Assembly (NCBI GenBank): GCA_003427395.1
Contig: BFEA01000167.1
Location: 2,434,287-2,485,852, forward strand
Direction of reading: 5' to 3'
Source: Chara braunii
Lineage: Eukaryota > Streptophyta > Charophyceae > Charales > Characeae
Length of the DNA stretch: 51,566 nt
The notes under the pieces are model-generated. The model saw nothing but the letters and a program-made list of their open reading frames with translations, did no database searches and had not been told where the DNA came from. A program made the translations under genes and the position numbers. Below, in pieces: positions 10,431-21,212 of this stretch. How positions within the stretch are numbered: position 1 is the first letter of the stretch; each line of letters starts with the position of its first letter.

Positions 10431-10505
10431 AGGTTCCATCATCTGGATTCGAACACATGTCTGTATTTCAACAATTCAATGATGTACCCACTGAGCTAGG
10501 CTCTT
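10431..10505 (-). repeat. Degenerate tRNA-like sequence (SINE head or tRNA pseudogene)
   Basis: On the minus strand there is a perfect A box, TAGCTCAGTGGG (complement of 10487-10498), and a perfect B box, GTTCGAATCC (complement of 10445-10454). The spacing is normal for a tRNA gene. However, the D stem, T stem and acceptor stem do not pair, so a working tRNA is unlikely. The loop between the boxes could present GTT as anticodon, which I would not rely on. Internal Pol III promoter elements appear intact, as in tRNA-derived SINEs. Confidence 0.6.
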
Positions 10506-11069
10506 CGGTCCACGGTCGGTCCCGATACCGGCGTCAGACCGTATCCCAATATGGGACAAAATAAATATAATAATAATAAATAAAATTTAACGAAGAGAAA
10601 ATGGTGGTGGGGGAAGGAGGGACCCATTGGGCCACTGATACTTCCCTCAGTCCTACCAGTCGGGCCCGCAATCGGGCTCATCAGCAAAACTAAGGGGGAT
10701 AGTCCCACGGGACCCTCGACCCCTCAGTTTCCTTCATAAGACGCTCCTCCGCTCCGTCGCTGCCGGCTGCTGGCCTCGATCCCCGGGTCTCCATAGTCTC
10801 AATCAAAAGTCGTAACATATAGGGCTAGGCCCAAGCTTGGATGTAACAGACGCAAACTTGGTTATAAAAACCTCCGTTTTAGGCCTACACCTGTCGGACT
10901 GTACTAAAGGTTGTACTTAGACACACCGACCATTTCTAGGGTTTCTACATGTCGGCCCTTGCCGCATGAAGGGGTCAGTTTCGCCTGCCGCCGTCATGCA
11001 TGCGGCACAACCGTGCCACTACCCAAAAAACTCCAACTTTCTCACTAGGCTACCATTCCAAAAGACCGC
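10506..11069. other. No gene; TATA-like element at 10863
   Basis: An AT-rich patch lies at 10560-10590. A TATAAAAA string at 10863-10870 sits in promoter-like context about 200 bp upstream of repeat A. It could be the promoter of an older LTR. Confidence 0.35.
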
Positions 11070-11076
11070 TGTCGTA

Positions 11077-11102
11077 CCAAATACCCTTACAAGGGTATTT
11101 GG
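11077..11102 (+). repeat. Palindromic LTR-head motif, copy 2
   Basis: Perfect 12-bp arms CCAAATACCCTT and AAGGGTATTTGG surround an AC centre, directly after TGTCGTA. It marks the left edge of repeat A; B has the same head at 35500. Confidence 0.8.
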
Positions 11103-11309
11103 CATTCTTTTTATAATCCACACCGGTGCGGCCTCGACCGAAATTGACGGCGCACTCGAGGGTGAGAGTTGAGTCTTTGCCCATGTGAGCAGTGCACGCG
11201 AGGTATTGACGGCAAGGTTCAACCATGCGTGACCTAGGTATGCGCGGCGTTACAGGCCAGCGGGACCCGCAGCCCCTCGCCCCGTTACGTTTTTTGTTTC
11301 CTCACATTT

Positions 11310-11740
11310 ATTCTTATTTTTATTAATCTTTTTTTATTTATTCCTACTTTTATTTTTATGGTTGTCTTTGACCCAGTGACCGGGTCCGAGACTGACGTCG
11401 GGCACCACGGGCCTGGCTCGGCTACTACTTTGCCGGACACGGGTGGTCGTTACGCAAGTCAAGGACCTTGATCACGCGCCTCTTTCGACAAGGCCCGCTC
11501 GGGTTCCGGCGCGTCCTAGATGCTGAATTATTTTTATTAATCTTATTTTATTTATTCCTACTTTTATTTTTATGGTTGTCTTTGACCCAGTGGCCGGGTC
11601 CGAGACCGACGTCGGGCACCACGAGCCTGGCTCGGCTACTACTTTGCCGGACACGGGTGGCCGTTACACAAGTCAAGAACCTTGATCACGCGCCTCTTTC
11701 GACAAGGCCCGCTCGGGTTCCGGCATGTCCTAGATGCTGG
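11310..11740. repeat. 214-bp tandem duplication inside A
   Basis: The phrase TATGGTTGTCTTTGACCCAG occurs at 11357 and 11571. The intervening sequence through TTCCGGCGCGTCCTAGATGC is repeated. B has one copy only (about 35790), so the duplication postdates the split or was lost in B. Confidence 0.85.
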
Positions 11741-13212
11741 CAAACTTCCTCGGTCAGCCCGTGTGAGCTGGTGGGTAATTAGCCCATGAGGAGGAAAGAA
11801 ACCTTGGTGGCGGGGGCCGCTGCAGGGGGGCATCGTCCACCAACCATGGTCTGCTGTGACAAGTTCGAGTGTGAGTATGCCCGCCGGGGGCATGCACGGC
11901 GGTGAACTATGCCTGGGCGGGGCCAGGGGGCACCAGTAAAAGGCTGCCACAGTTCTGGCTGCGCAGTCCAAGCTGTCCCAGCAGCAGGCCACTTCGGCCT
12001 GCAAAGTTCTTATTTGAATATTTGCTACTACCACCAAGATTTGCACCAAGACCCGCCCCACCTGGGCTCATGCTGCAGGTTCCGCAGCAGGCCCTGCGCC
12101 CTTCTACTCAACGCTGTGTGGGAGCAGCCGCTACGACCGAGTGTAGGCCATGCGCTTGGGCGACATCCATTTTGGGACTGCTCGATTCAACAGGTGAGTT
12201 GATACACACTCATTAGCGGATTTCGACGTCCCCAAACACCATCCCGCTGGTTGTATCGGTTGGCACCTCTTCGTGGTGCCTGGGTTAACGCACAGTCAAG
12301 CATAGACGGGAGGCAAAGGCAGCAGAGAGGCGACGAGCCAAGGCAGCGGATGCATGAAAAAAAAAAAAAAAAAGAAAGGGAAGAGGACGAACCTGGACGG
12401 GAGGATGCACCAGGTGCACGCGAAGTAAAGAAGAAGTCGAGATGGCGGAGAGGCGAGCATAGAGCAACAGAAAAACGCATAACTCGCCCGATTGATAATG
12501 AAATTGGGCGAACTCAGATTCTATTCCAAGGTTCTTGGACCTCGCGAATCTATCTGCGGAGTCGGATTCTGCGTTGGAGTTGTGGTTTCGTCACTATGTC
12601 AGTTATAGGCTGCGCATGAAGGAAGTAGATGGCGGGAGTGTGAAAGTGAGATGTTAGTCATCTATCGATGAGATTGGGTGAAAGGAGATGTAGGTGGGGG
12701 TTCTAAGGGCACGCGACTCCCATTCAAAGATTAGGATTGGTAGTAGATTAGTAAAATAGGAGTTAGTGAAGAAAAAACATACGCGGAGAGATGGCGGGAA
12801 CGACGGAGAAGAAGAGTGAAAATCACATATCTGGCTCGTTTTTGAATAAAATCGAGCGAGGGAGGATGCGAACTAGAGGTTTTGGGATGCTCCGAGTTGA
12901 ACGACAGCGTCATTTTTGAAGGTAGAGCAATCGTTTGGCCGGTATTGGCAGCAGGGGCTGCACTTGGGAAAAGAGACTTCGGAGTAGCAATGCATCTTCC
13001 CACACTTTAGGGGAAAGATTCATTCTCATTTTACACATCTGATGAAACTAGTAGCGGGGCCATGTTGCTACTGCCCGCTATTGTGATTTCTGTCTGGCTG
13101 ATGCCCGTGCCACTTACCATGATCATCCTCATTCCCCTGCTGCTCCTCGGTGATTACAAGCGATCATGGTCGTGAAGACCATCAGGTACGTTCATACACT
13201 GAGGTTTCGCCC

Positions 13213-13244
13213 TGCGCACACACGCACACACACACACACACAGA
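13213..13244. repeat. Short (CA)n in A
   Basis: This is the A counterpart of a much longer CA plus GA tract at 37454-37583 in B. It lies in the presumed intron after exon X. Confidence 0.85.
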
Positions 13245-13474
13245 GGAAGGAGAGTGCGGAGGGGTGTGGGTGAATTGAGAAGGAAAGCCCATGCTGCTCT
13301 GCTTCATGGTCTGCAACACTGTTGGGTTTGGGTCCGTACGAATCTGGCCGGTAAGGCGGCCTGAGGCATCGGAATGGAGGAGGCCGAGTTGACTAAATGA
13401 GAGGGATAAAAGAAGAGGGCGCAAGATGCATACCTGAATTCTAACAGTGAGCAAGCTGCGAGAGGAGAGCTTAC

Positions 13475-13588
13475 CTGGAGGGCCGATCGCTGCCGTATCG
13501 CCTTCAACATTAAACGGGGGTGTATCCACTTTGTTTCTAAGCGGAAGAATCTGTCCATTGTGCTCATCCTGATGGAGGGAAGCAACCT
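13475..13588 (-). CDS. Candidate captured exon X in A (114 nt)
   Basis: Read on the minus strand, a frame of 37 full codons includes DEHNGQILPLRNKVDTPPF and ends IGPP. It runs into the donor GTAAGC (complement of 13469-13474). An AG precedes the start, giving phase 1 at both ends. The frame is closed upstream by a TAG in the presumed intron. B carries the same exon at 37824-37937. Six codons differ there, five of them changing the amino acid, so no constraint is visible since duplication. No family recognised. Confidence 0.4.
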
Positions 13589-14034
13589 CTCTCTATCTCC
13601 TCGCGGGCGAGGTTGGAAGCAGTGTACATTTTCATATTTTGTCGTCAGATTCGTTCCCATTTTATGTAGTTGTTGATGCGTTGTACCCATCTTGAATTGC
13701 TGCAGCAAGAGCCTGTCTTTTTTATGATGTCGGGATTGTCCCTTCGTAATCAGGTCGTTCGTCGGGCTCCCTTCAACATCGAGATCCTGGTGCCGCAACC
13801 ATAAGAGTAGGAGGAAGGGCTCAAAATACATATGTTGGTGGTGGCGAGAGTATGCTCCCGCTGACATTTGGGCTTGGCAAGTTGGTTCTCATTTAGTGGA
13901 ATATCAGTACATTTTGGCCTTCTGAACAACGTTGAGATAGTTGATCTGCAGTGTGAACTGGCATCCTGGACTTCTGTCACTTCGCTGTCGCTCACCTTCC
14001 GTGCACAGAGGGGTGGAGACAGACCAGGACTTAC

Positions 14035-14148
14035 CTGCACGTTCATACCGTTGTTCTAGGACAGTGGGGATCTTGCGGGCGTTGCTGTTACAGCCAACCG
14101 AGAGTAGATGCGATGAACGGGGCATGACTGTGATCTGCTCGGGCCCTG
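14035..14148 (-). CDS. Candidate captured exon Z in A (114 nt)
   Basis: The minus-strand frame of 37 full codons includes EQITVMPRSSHLLSVGC and ends LEQRYERA before the donor GTAAGTCC (complement of 14027-14034). The presumed acceptor is CTTCAACAG just upstream. Phase is 1 at both ends, and the length equals that of exon X. In B the equivalent has a 10-base deletion and an altered acceptor, so it is broken there. Confidence 0.35.
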
Positions 14149-15469
14149 CTGTTGAAGTTCAAGTTGATCTCGGGAGGAGTTCATCTGCAGACTACAAAGC
14201 CAGGCCTTGTGGGTTACGCACGTCTGAAAGTGAATGTTGTACATTGTGATCTATAAATGGCTCCCTCAGCCGCAGGGTTGAGCTGGGAGTCTGACTTAGG
14301 CGGACTTAGCAGATATTGAGAGTCTGTGTGTGATGGAGGAATGGCAGACCCGGCGCGTGCTCGGCCTACGAAGTGGAGGAAGCCTATGCAAAGATGCACT
14401 GCCCGCTGTCGTGAATTACTGAAGAAGGTTCGCGTGTAAGCTAGATTATTGGCGGGAGCGTTGTGCCACATGATTTAGCAGCGAGGGGCGGGCAAGTGCT
14501 ATTCGCCAAAGTTAAGTGGGCGAGTGTAACAAGTTGTGTTTACTGTGTGGACTGCTCACGGCTTGATGGTAGAACTGGTCTCAGGAAGGGCTGTTGTTGG
14601 TCTATGCCCACAGTCTGTGTTGGTGCACATTAGACCGCTGTGCTGTTTGCTGCCTGTTGCAAAGCAACCGTAGCGATGTGGCCTACTGTATTTTGTGTTG
14701 CGCACTATCATGGTACTTCCCTACTGTGCAAAATTGTTGGGCTTGCTGAGTGTGTTGAGGCTGCTGCAGTTACACCTGTATTTCGAATAAAATACAAGTA
14801 GTGTGCTCGAAAGCGGGTTTCCTGGACGACGCAACTGTTGCTTGTCTGGGATGGGAGACCGGTGACTTCGGAGAGGAGATCGAACATTGTAGAGGGACTA
14901 CCACTGCGACTTGGAGGGTCGTCAAGGAGGGGTTATTCCGCTGGTTGATCATACTTTTGGCCAACTTCATGACGTTTGACTGTGGTTCGGCCATTCTTCC
15001 TGCGTTTTGGCCGCCATTGCAGGACCCTCAGGCATGTTAAGGAATCAAGGCTCTCTCATGCGAGTCTGAGTGCACCTCTCTTGTATCTGAGTGTCTTAAC
15101 TTCTCTTCTTCTGCCCTTCTCACTCTCGGTCTAGTCTTTTGGTTCAGAGAGGAAGGTGGCAGGCGGGATTGAAACCCGTAATTTGTGCCAAGGCCTTAGT
15201 GGGAGGTTCGCCCCACCGATTACGGGACCTCTGCCGAGGTTCAGGCGGGACCCTGGAGGCAGGGAACTTTAAGGTAGGTCTACGCGATCTCCCTTAGGAT
15301 CCTGTATACCCCTATCTATATCGCCCTTCATTTAGTTTGACTACGTTTTGGCTTTTTGTATATTTCCTTGACTTTAATTCAGGACCTCAACTCAATCAGA
15401 GAAAATTTACTATGTTTGCTTAATTTCATTTTGCTTGAAATGGAATCCATGATGTTTGTTTGCACAGAT

Positions 15470-16720
15470 TTGAACTGGCGCTGGAGATGAGGTTCTCCAG
15501 ATTGATCCGGTCGCCTTTCTCGTTTTGTCTAAGACATTGAACTGGGGCTGGATATGAGGTCCTCCAGACTGATCCGGTCGCCTTGCTCATTTGCCTAAGA
15601 CATTGAACTGGGGCTGGAAATGAGGTCCTCCAGACAGATCCAATCGCCTTGCTCGTTTGCCTAAGACATTGAACTAGGGATCGAAATGAGGTCCTCCAGA
15701 CTGATCCGATCGCCTTGCTCGTTTGCCTAAGACATTGAACAGGGGCTGGAAATGAGGTCTTCCAGACTGATCCGGTCGCCTTGCTCGTTTGCCTAAGACA
15801 TTGANNNNNNNNNNNNNNNNNNNNNNNNNNNNNNNNNNNNNNNNNNNNNNNNNNNNNNNNNNNNNNNNNNNNNNNNNNNNNNNNNNNNNNNNNNNNNNNN
15901 NNNNNNNNNNNNNNNNNNNNNNNNNNNNNNNNNNNNNNNNNNNNNNNNNNNNNNNNNNNNNNNNNNNNNNNNNNNNNNNNNNNNNNNNNNNNNNNNNNNN
16001 NNNNNNNNNNNNNNNNNNNNNNNNNNNNNNNNNNNNNNNNNNNNNNNNNNNNNNNNNNNNNNNNNNNNNNNNNNNNNNNNNNNNNNNNNNNNNNNNNNNN
16101 NNNNNNNNNNNNNNNNNNNNNNNNNNNNNNNNNNNNNNNNNNNNNNNNNNNNNNNNNNNNNNNNNNNNNNNNNNNNCTTTGCTCGTTTGCGTAAGATATT
16201 GAACTGGGCTGGAAATGAGGTTTTCCAGCATGATCCGGTCGCCTTGCTCGTTTGCCTAAGACATTGAACTAGGGCCGGAAATGAGGTCCTCCAGACTGAT
16301 CCAGTCGCCTGGCTCGTTTGCCTAAGACATTGAACTGGGGCTGTTAATGAGGTCCTCTAGACTGATCTGGTCGCCTTGCTCGTTTGCCTAAAACATTGAA
16401 CTGAGGCTACAAATGGGGTTCTCCGGAATGATCCGGTCGCCTTGCTCGTTTGCCTAAGACATTAAACTGGGGCTGAAAATGAGGTCCTCCAGACTGATCC
16501 GGTCGCCTTGCTCGTTTGCCTAACAAATTAAACTGGGACTGGAAGTGAGGTCCTCCAGACTGATCCCGTCGCCTTGCTCGTTTTGCTTAAGACATTGAAC
16601 TGGGGCTGGAAATAAGGTCCTCCAGACTGATCCGGTCGCCTTGCTCGTTTTGCCTAAGACATTGAACTGGGGTTGAAGATGAGGTCGTTCTGACTGATTC
16701 GGTCACCTCGGTAAGTTTGT
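15470..16720. repeat. 66-bp satellite array in A, with N gap 15805-16176
   Basis: Imperfect units of about 66 bp share ACATTGAACTGGGGCTGG and GATCCGGTCGCCTTGCTCG. Because 66 is a multiple of three, several frames stay open. On the minus strand they repeat a 22-residue block such as SFPAPVQCLRQTSKATGS. The 372-base N run inside shows the assembler could not resolve it; true copy number is unknown. Confidence 0.9.
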
Positions 16721-17080
16721 CAGATTGCATGGGGTTGACTGAGAACAACTTTGAAAGATAATCAACCATGTAACACACATGACTTATGTCTTTGTGAATT
16801 ACAACAAGCAGAAGATGAAAACTTTGAATGAACGAACCTTTGTTTTTAAACTGGCCGAATGAGTTATTAACATGACATGCTTGTTAGCAAAGTCTTGTCT
16901 CTTGTTCAAGTTTTGTCTATTTTTGTTGTTTAATAAGGTAGTCTGTTAGTGCTTGTCACGTGCTGAAGATATAGGAGTTAGTTTAATTCCTGCATTTCCT
17001 AAGTTCAGTTTATTTTACTTAGATCAAGTTCTCGTATTTTTTGGGATCTTTTATTTTATATGGCTCTATATAAATTTTGG
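16721..17080. other. AT-rich flank of the array, shared with B
   Basis: It is colinear with B from about 40405 to 40770. No coding frame is supported. Confidence 0.6.
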
Positions 17081-17084
17081 ATAG

Positions 17085-17450
17085 CTACTTTTCCTACGGG
17101 AAGCACTGCCGAAATTTCTACAAAACCAAGGAGTTTGTCAAATTTTGACTTTCAGAGTTTAACTTTTTGTCTGAGTTTATGTCTGGCTTAGTTAAAATCT
17201 GGGAAACCTACTTTTCTAGAGGGAGGTGCTGCCCAAATTTTTACTAAATCAGGGAGTTGGACAAAACTTGACTTTGTGAAGTCAAAGTTATTTCTAAAAT
17301 TTATATTTAGCATCGTATAAATTCTGAAAACGCATTTTTCCTACGGGAAGCGCTGCCGAAATTTTTCTAGTTTTGAAGAGTTAGATTATATTATGGTAGG
17401 AAAATTTTTGACAATCCACCCTATATAGGAAAGATCATGTCAAAATTTCC
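17085..17450. repeat. Imperfect repeats of about 120 bp with a CTGCC core
   Basis: Related phrases occur near 17095 (CTACGGGAAGCACTGCCGAA), 17218 (GAGGGAGGTGCTGCCCAAAT) and 17340 (CTACGGGAAGCGCTGCCGAA), each followed by an AT-rich stretch. A weaker fourth lies near 17410. The 20-base string at 17346-17365 is identical to 6059-6078. Confidence 0.65.
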
Positions 17451-18486
17451 CTTATTCTTTGAGGTTCATTGAAGGGATAGATTTAAGATCTAGTCTTACG
17501 AGATTTTGAGTAAGATGTGATATGGGGATTTATTCTTCGTACACTTAAAGTTCAAGTATTTGGGATTTGGCATGTGTTGTGTAACAAGTCCTTCTTGGCC
17601 GTTTTTTATTCAAGATCCGACTAGTTCAACTCGATCTTATGAGGATCATCTTCTGTTATCTTTGGTAACAGGTCGGTTAGTTGATCGCCGACTCGTCGGC
17701 TCACGACACAACTTTGCTTACACCTGTACCTCAACCTGATGCCTTAACCCTTAGATTTGATATGTTTCTTTGAAGGTTTTAACCAAACTTCTTTTAATGA
17801 CCATTATAAAGAATTGATGGGTTTTATGAAAAGTTTGACAATAGTTGGGGTTTGAGCGTGTGAGGCGTGGTGTGAGTTACAGGGAACAGTAAAGTTGTCC
17901 ACATTGGTGTATGGCAATGTGGCTTTCATATGTGCATGTGTTTATGCAGGTTAGTATTTTGGAGTCGTTGTACGAGCCTTACTTTGGAGGCAATGAGAAT
18001 GACAATCATTTGTCGCGCGATCTGCATACCTGATGGGTTTATTTTCCCTTCCTTCATCTTATCTCGAGTTCGGATTTAATATATAGGCATTGGACGTGAT
18101 TTTGTTTGTTAACTTTTATAGTTGGACGTTGATGTTCGTGACACTCGTCAAAGTCAAACCCCTTGACTTCTCTCCAGACCCTGGATGATGGAGCTTGTCT
18201 CCATGGCCATAAGGGTTGACTGCCACCACAGGCCGGAACCTATGTACCACCCACTTTCCGCAAGGTGCAGAAGAGGGTGTGGTTCTCAACCGCCTTGATG
18301 GTTATTTAGTGTCGAGAGATTAACCCCTCAAGGCGCGTGTCATTCGACACTTGAGTGTCGAACACGACCCTCGAGACCATCGAGGACCCCACGATTATGG
18401 GTACTATACAGTACGCCATCATTGTGACTGTTTGTGAATGCTTGCATGACTAGTCGATATGAGAAAGCCTTGCATCCACGTGGTTC

Positions 18487-18496
18487 TATATAAAAA
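18487..18496 (+). promoter_or_regulatory. TATA-box-like element near the right end of A
   Basis: TATATAAAAA lies in GGTTCTATATAAAAACACGC. B has TTTATATTAAGACACGC at the same place, so the box has decayed there. Its position about 150 bp before the next palindromic head fits an LTR promoter. Confidence 0.45.
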
Positions 18497-18634
18497 CACG
18501 CGCGCGATACCTAACCGATTTCTGTATCAGAAGGTTATGGGTTGGATACTAAAGGGACTAGGAGTGTTTTTGTTTTGTGTGATTGATCTGACTTCTGTTC
18601 AGGCGTGGTGTAACGCATGGTAAGAAGGATGCGT

Positions 18635-18669
18635 TGTCGGAGCAAACACCCTTACAAGGGTATTTGCTC
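18635..18669 (+). repeat. Palindromic LTR-head motif, copy 3
   Basis: TGTCG leads into the arms GAGCAAACACCCTT and AAGGGTATTTGCTC around AC, with one G-T type mismatch. The outer GAGC/GCTC differs from the CC/GG of the A head but still pairs. Confidence 0.75.
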
Positions 18670-19732
18670 GTGTTTTTGCATTCGATACATAATCAACGCC
18701 AGTTGTCATGAAAGGGACAATATGAAATAAAGATTGAGATTTGTTTCCTTGACCTCCGCGGCCAAGGTCGTTAAGTGACCATGAAAGTTAACATGACACG
18801 TGCAACAAAAATAATAATGATTAGTAAAAGATAAAAACCTTCGGTCGCAAGGGTCGGGAGGGAGTCGCACGGGATACGACAATAACACACCAAGTAGATG
18901 GTAGGTTCTAACCAAAGTAATAAGATAAGTTAGTTATAGACATCAAACATGGCGGGGTACGGGGAAAATGGAAAAATGCTCTGCCACAACCTCAGAAGTA
19001 GATTGGAAAAAAAAAAAAAACAATATGTGCCCTGGTCCTGCGGACAGGATAGCCAAGAGGGACGTGTTGCTTGCCACGCTAGGCAGCGACGACCAGTATA
19101 GGCTTTAACTAACAAGGGAAAACGGGTCGTGGGCCTTTTTACACCGACTGAGCCAAACCCTATACTCAACTTATAGTCGGGCCGCTCATGTTCTAGCCTA
19201 GGAGCTAACCCAGTGGATATAGGCGTGGATAGGTACGCTGAAGATGCAGGAGCCGAGTCCATCCTTTCATGGGTCGAATAAGGATGCACACTTTCAACTC
19301 CAACACAGGTCTGTCGGGGTCTGACCTCACGAACACATGATTGGGAACTGAACCGTTAATGATGGAATAAAGGCTCCTACTGCGATAAGAGTCAGGCAGT
19401 TAAACTCACGGAGGGCAACAAAGCTAGTTGGTTGGTTTCTATTTTTCGATTTTTTTTATTATTATTATTTTATTTTCCTATTCGATTCGTTAATTTTCGT
19501 TTCCTTAGATTCCGCACGAACTGTTCAGCTGTTCATCAATAGGCCCCAACCAAATCGAGTGAGACAAATCCTTCACCCGAGAAAAACGAAAATATGGGGA
19601 CGTACTTCGCAATTTTTGTTTCTTTTTCTTTTCTTTATTCTCTTTTCCCCTTCTCACGAAATACGGTCAGATTCGTGACCTAAAGATGCAGCACCAAAAA
19701 CGACCGAGGATTTCACACTAACAGAAGCATGA
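18670..19732. other. No supported gene
   Basis: Right after the palindrome, sequence diverges from A's own head apart from a possible ATAATCAACGCC similarity. There is a short A-run at 19007-19020. Frames are short and without motifs. Confidence 0.45.
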
Positions 19733-20020
19733 GTGGGAAGAAGGGGCTTTACGTGGACAAAGGAAAACACAGGAGGCGCGAGCAGGGACCCACATGCAAA
19801 GCGCAAGCAAGCAGACAAGCATGCAAGAGAACAAGTGATAAGGGCAACAGTAAGCTTGCAGGAGTACGCGGATGAGCGCGCTAGTACGAAAGCGAACTTG
19901 CAGAAGCGAGCGGGCAAATGCAAGCGCAGGCAAAGGAGAAAGAGCGGGCAGGAGTGTGAGGAAAAGAAGAGAAGGTTACAAAGGAGAAGGGGACAGGGGT
20001 ATCTAGGGGTGATGGATTAA
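19733..20020 (+). CDS. Unrecognised basic ORF, 95 codons
   Basis: It starts at ATG 19733-ish and is Lys/Arg/Gln-rich (for example KANLQKRAGKCKRRQRRKS), with no domain I recognise. The composition follows the local purine richness, so it may be chance. A splice donor or upstream exon was not found. Confidence 0.15.
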   Translation: MGRRGFTWTKENTGGASRDPHAKRKQADKHAREQVIRATVSLQEYADERASTKANLQKRAGKCKRRQRRKSGQECEEKKRRLQRRRGQGYLGVMD

Positions 20021-20585
20021 GGATCGAAGAAAGCCATTGCGAGAGGAGGTGATCACAAAGGGGTATTGATGCTCGATCACGACGCACCTTCATTTGGGTT
20101 GTACCTGACCAGTGGTACGGTGTAGATGCATTCGGTGGGGTAAATGCTGAGGTGAGGGCGAAAACAGGCACGAGTAGAAGAATGGGTGTGATTGTGATAA
20201 CAAGCAACTAAAAGAACAGTCGAAAACCAGGGGTTAAAGGGGGAAATGAGAGGAAAGAAGGAGTGAATACGTAAGAGAAGGAGATGGCATTCCGGGCATG
20301 AATTTGGATGACGAAGGAACTATTGCTACCATCGCGGTAGTAGGGACGGGACCACCACGCTGAAAGCGGCAGACGATGCTCTTAAGAAAAATTAGAATTG
20401 ATGTGAGTTTTTTTTCATGTGTGTGAATGTATATATATATATATATGTATTTATATGTGTGTATTTATTATTTCTTTTTCTTCTCATTAATATTCTTATA
20501 AGCTATAATAAAAGTTCTGATGATTATACTGCGCTACCATTCCAGCTGTAACTGACAGGGAAAACATAACTTCGTACGCTCAATT

Positions 20586-20760
20586 CATAATAGACGATTG
20601 GGGGAAACATGCAGGGAAAACAAGAAGAATGAAAGTAAGAAAGGAGAGCCAGCGGATGACGAAGAAGAAGAAAAAAAAAACGATGAGGAGAAAGAAGAAG
20701 AAGGGGAAGAGGAAGGAGATGAAGAAAGAAGAAAGAAAGGGGGGTGGGAATGATACTTAC
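20586..20760. repeat. Purine-rich GAA-type low-complexity tract
   Basis: The + strand is nearly all A and G. The stretch from 20021 to 20585 before it holds no supported gene, apart from a (TA)n patch near 20431-20446. Confidence 0.7.
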
Positions 20761-20765
20761 CCATT

Positions 20766-20951
20766 GTAGTCAACGACGACAATAATCCGGACCTGGGTTT
20801 TAGGGCTTTGTACCTGAGTCACTAGGGCCTCGCTGCACCAACTTTCGAGGTGTTTCCAGCTCGTCACATCCTGATGGCAGACAGGCGATCTCTGTGGTGC
20901 GGTTCGGGCTTCGAATCCCTCACTAAGGGCTTTCTGACAGAAAAGAGGTGA
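20766..20951 (+). pseudogene. Short protein-like fragment with one stop
   Basis: Frame 3 reads FEVFPARHILMADRRSLW and KGFLTEKR with a single TAG at 20823-20825 before a TGA at 20949-20951. An AG|GTGAAT donor overlaps the end. About 50 bp later the phrase GATGAGCGAGATCGGAATGA occurs, matching 9969 and 21713. The family is unknown. Confidence 0.25.
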
Positions 20952-21150
20952 ATGTTCAACCCCACATCTGGCCTGCCTACTACTTCTAGCTACGGGATGA
21001 GCGAGATCGGAATGAATCTTCCGAGGAATATAGAAAATAAAACACTGCTTTCCAGTAGCGTGTGCAAAAAGATATTGATAGGTTGGGGATAATTGAATGA
21101 GTCCTTCGCTAGAACATGGAAGTATATTGGATCGCCTGTTTGTTCAGGTA

Positions 21151-21212
21151 GCAGCGTGCATGTGTGTGTGTATGCTTGTGTGTGTATATGCGTGTGTGTG
21201 TGAGTGTGTAAT
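21151..21212. repeat. (TG)n microsatellite
   Basis: Interrupted TG dinucleotides. A second, shorter run is at 21773-21789. Between them lies a purine-rich tract (21365-21437) and no supported gene. Confidence 0.85.

Larger units (their letters stand above)
11070..18634 (+). mobile_element. Large repeat A (about 7.6 kb), paralogue of B
   Basis: It is colinear with 35500-42445. It starts TGTCGTACC plus a 26-bp palindrome and ends at GGATGCG before another palindromic head. In order it contains a GC-rich leader, minus-strand candidate exons, a 66-bp satellite with an assembly gap, a block of imperfect repeats with the phrase CTACGGGAAG, and a TATA box near the right end. No transposase, reverse transcriptase or integrase is readable in it, so it is non-autonomous or a composite. 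Within 13875-14060 I count 8 differences from B in about 187 aligned bases. Relative to B it has a 214-bp internal duplication, about 412 extra bases at 14461-14872 and about 165 extra bases near 17655-17815. Confidence 0.8.

Noticed and set aside
13304-13867. The 187-codon minus-strand frame covering exon X
   Set aside because: In B the same frame is broken, it runs through sequence that looks intronic, and the alternative frame gives phase-matched splice sites.
14801-14900. GGGATGGGAGACCGGTGACTT as a possible 5S rRNA fragment
   Set aside because: Only a short stretch resembles the 5S 3' part; the rest of 5S rRNA is absent.
15150-15215. A possible tRNA 3' half on the minus strand (GGGTTTCAATCCCG)
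   Set aside because: The T loop is not canonical, and there is no A box at a workable distance.
17338-17365. CCTACGGGAAG as a 16S rRNA fragment in A, since it resembles a conserved 16S segment
   Set aside because: The match is about ten bases, it recurs as part of a local imperfect repeat, and the following sequence does not continue as rRNA.
11070-18669. Repeat A as one LTR retrotransposon bounded by the heads at 11070 and 18635
   Set aside because: The two heads match only in the palindrome and a short stretch beyond it; true LTR pairs should match throughout.
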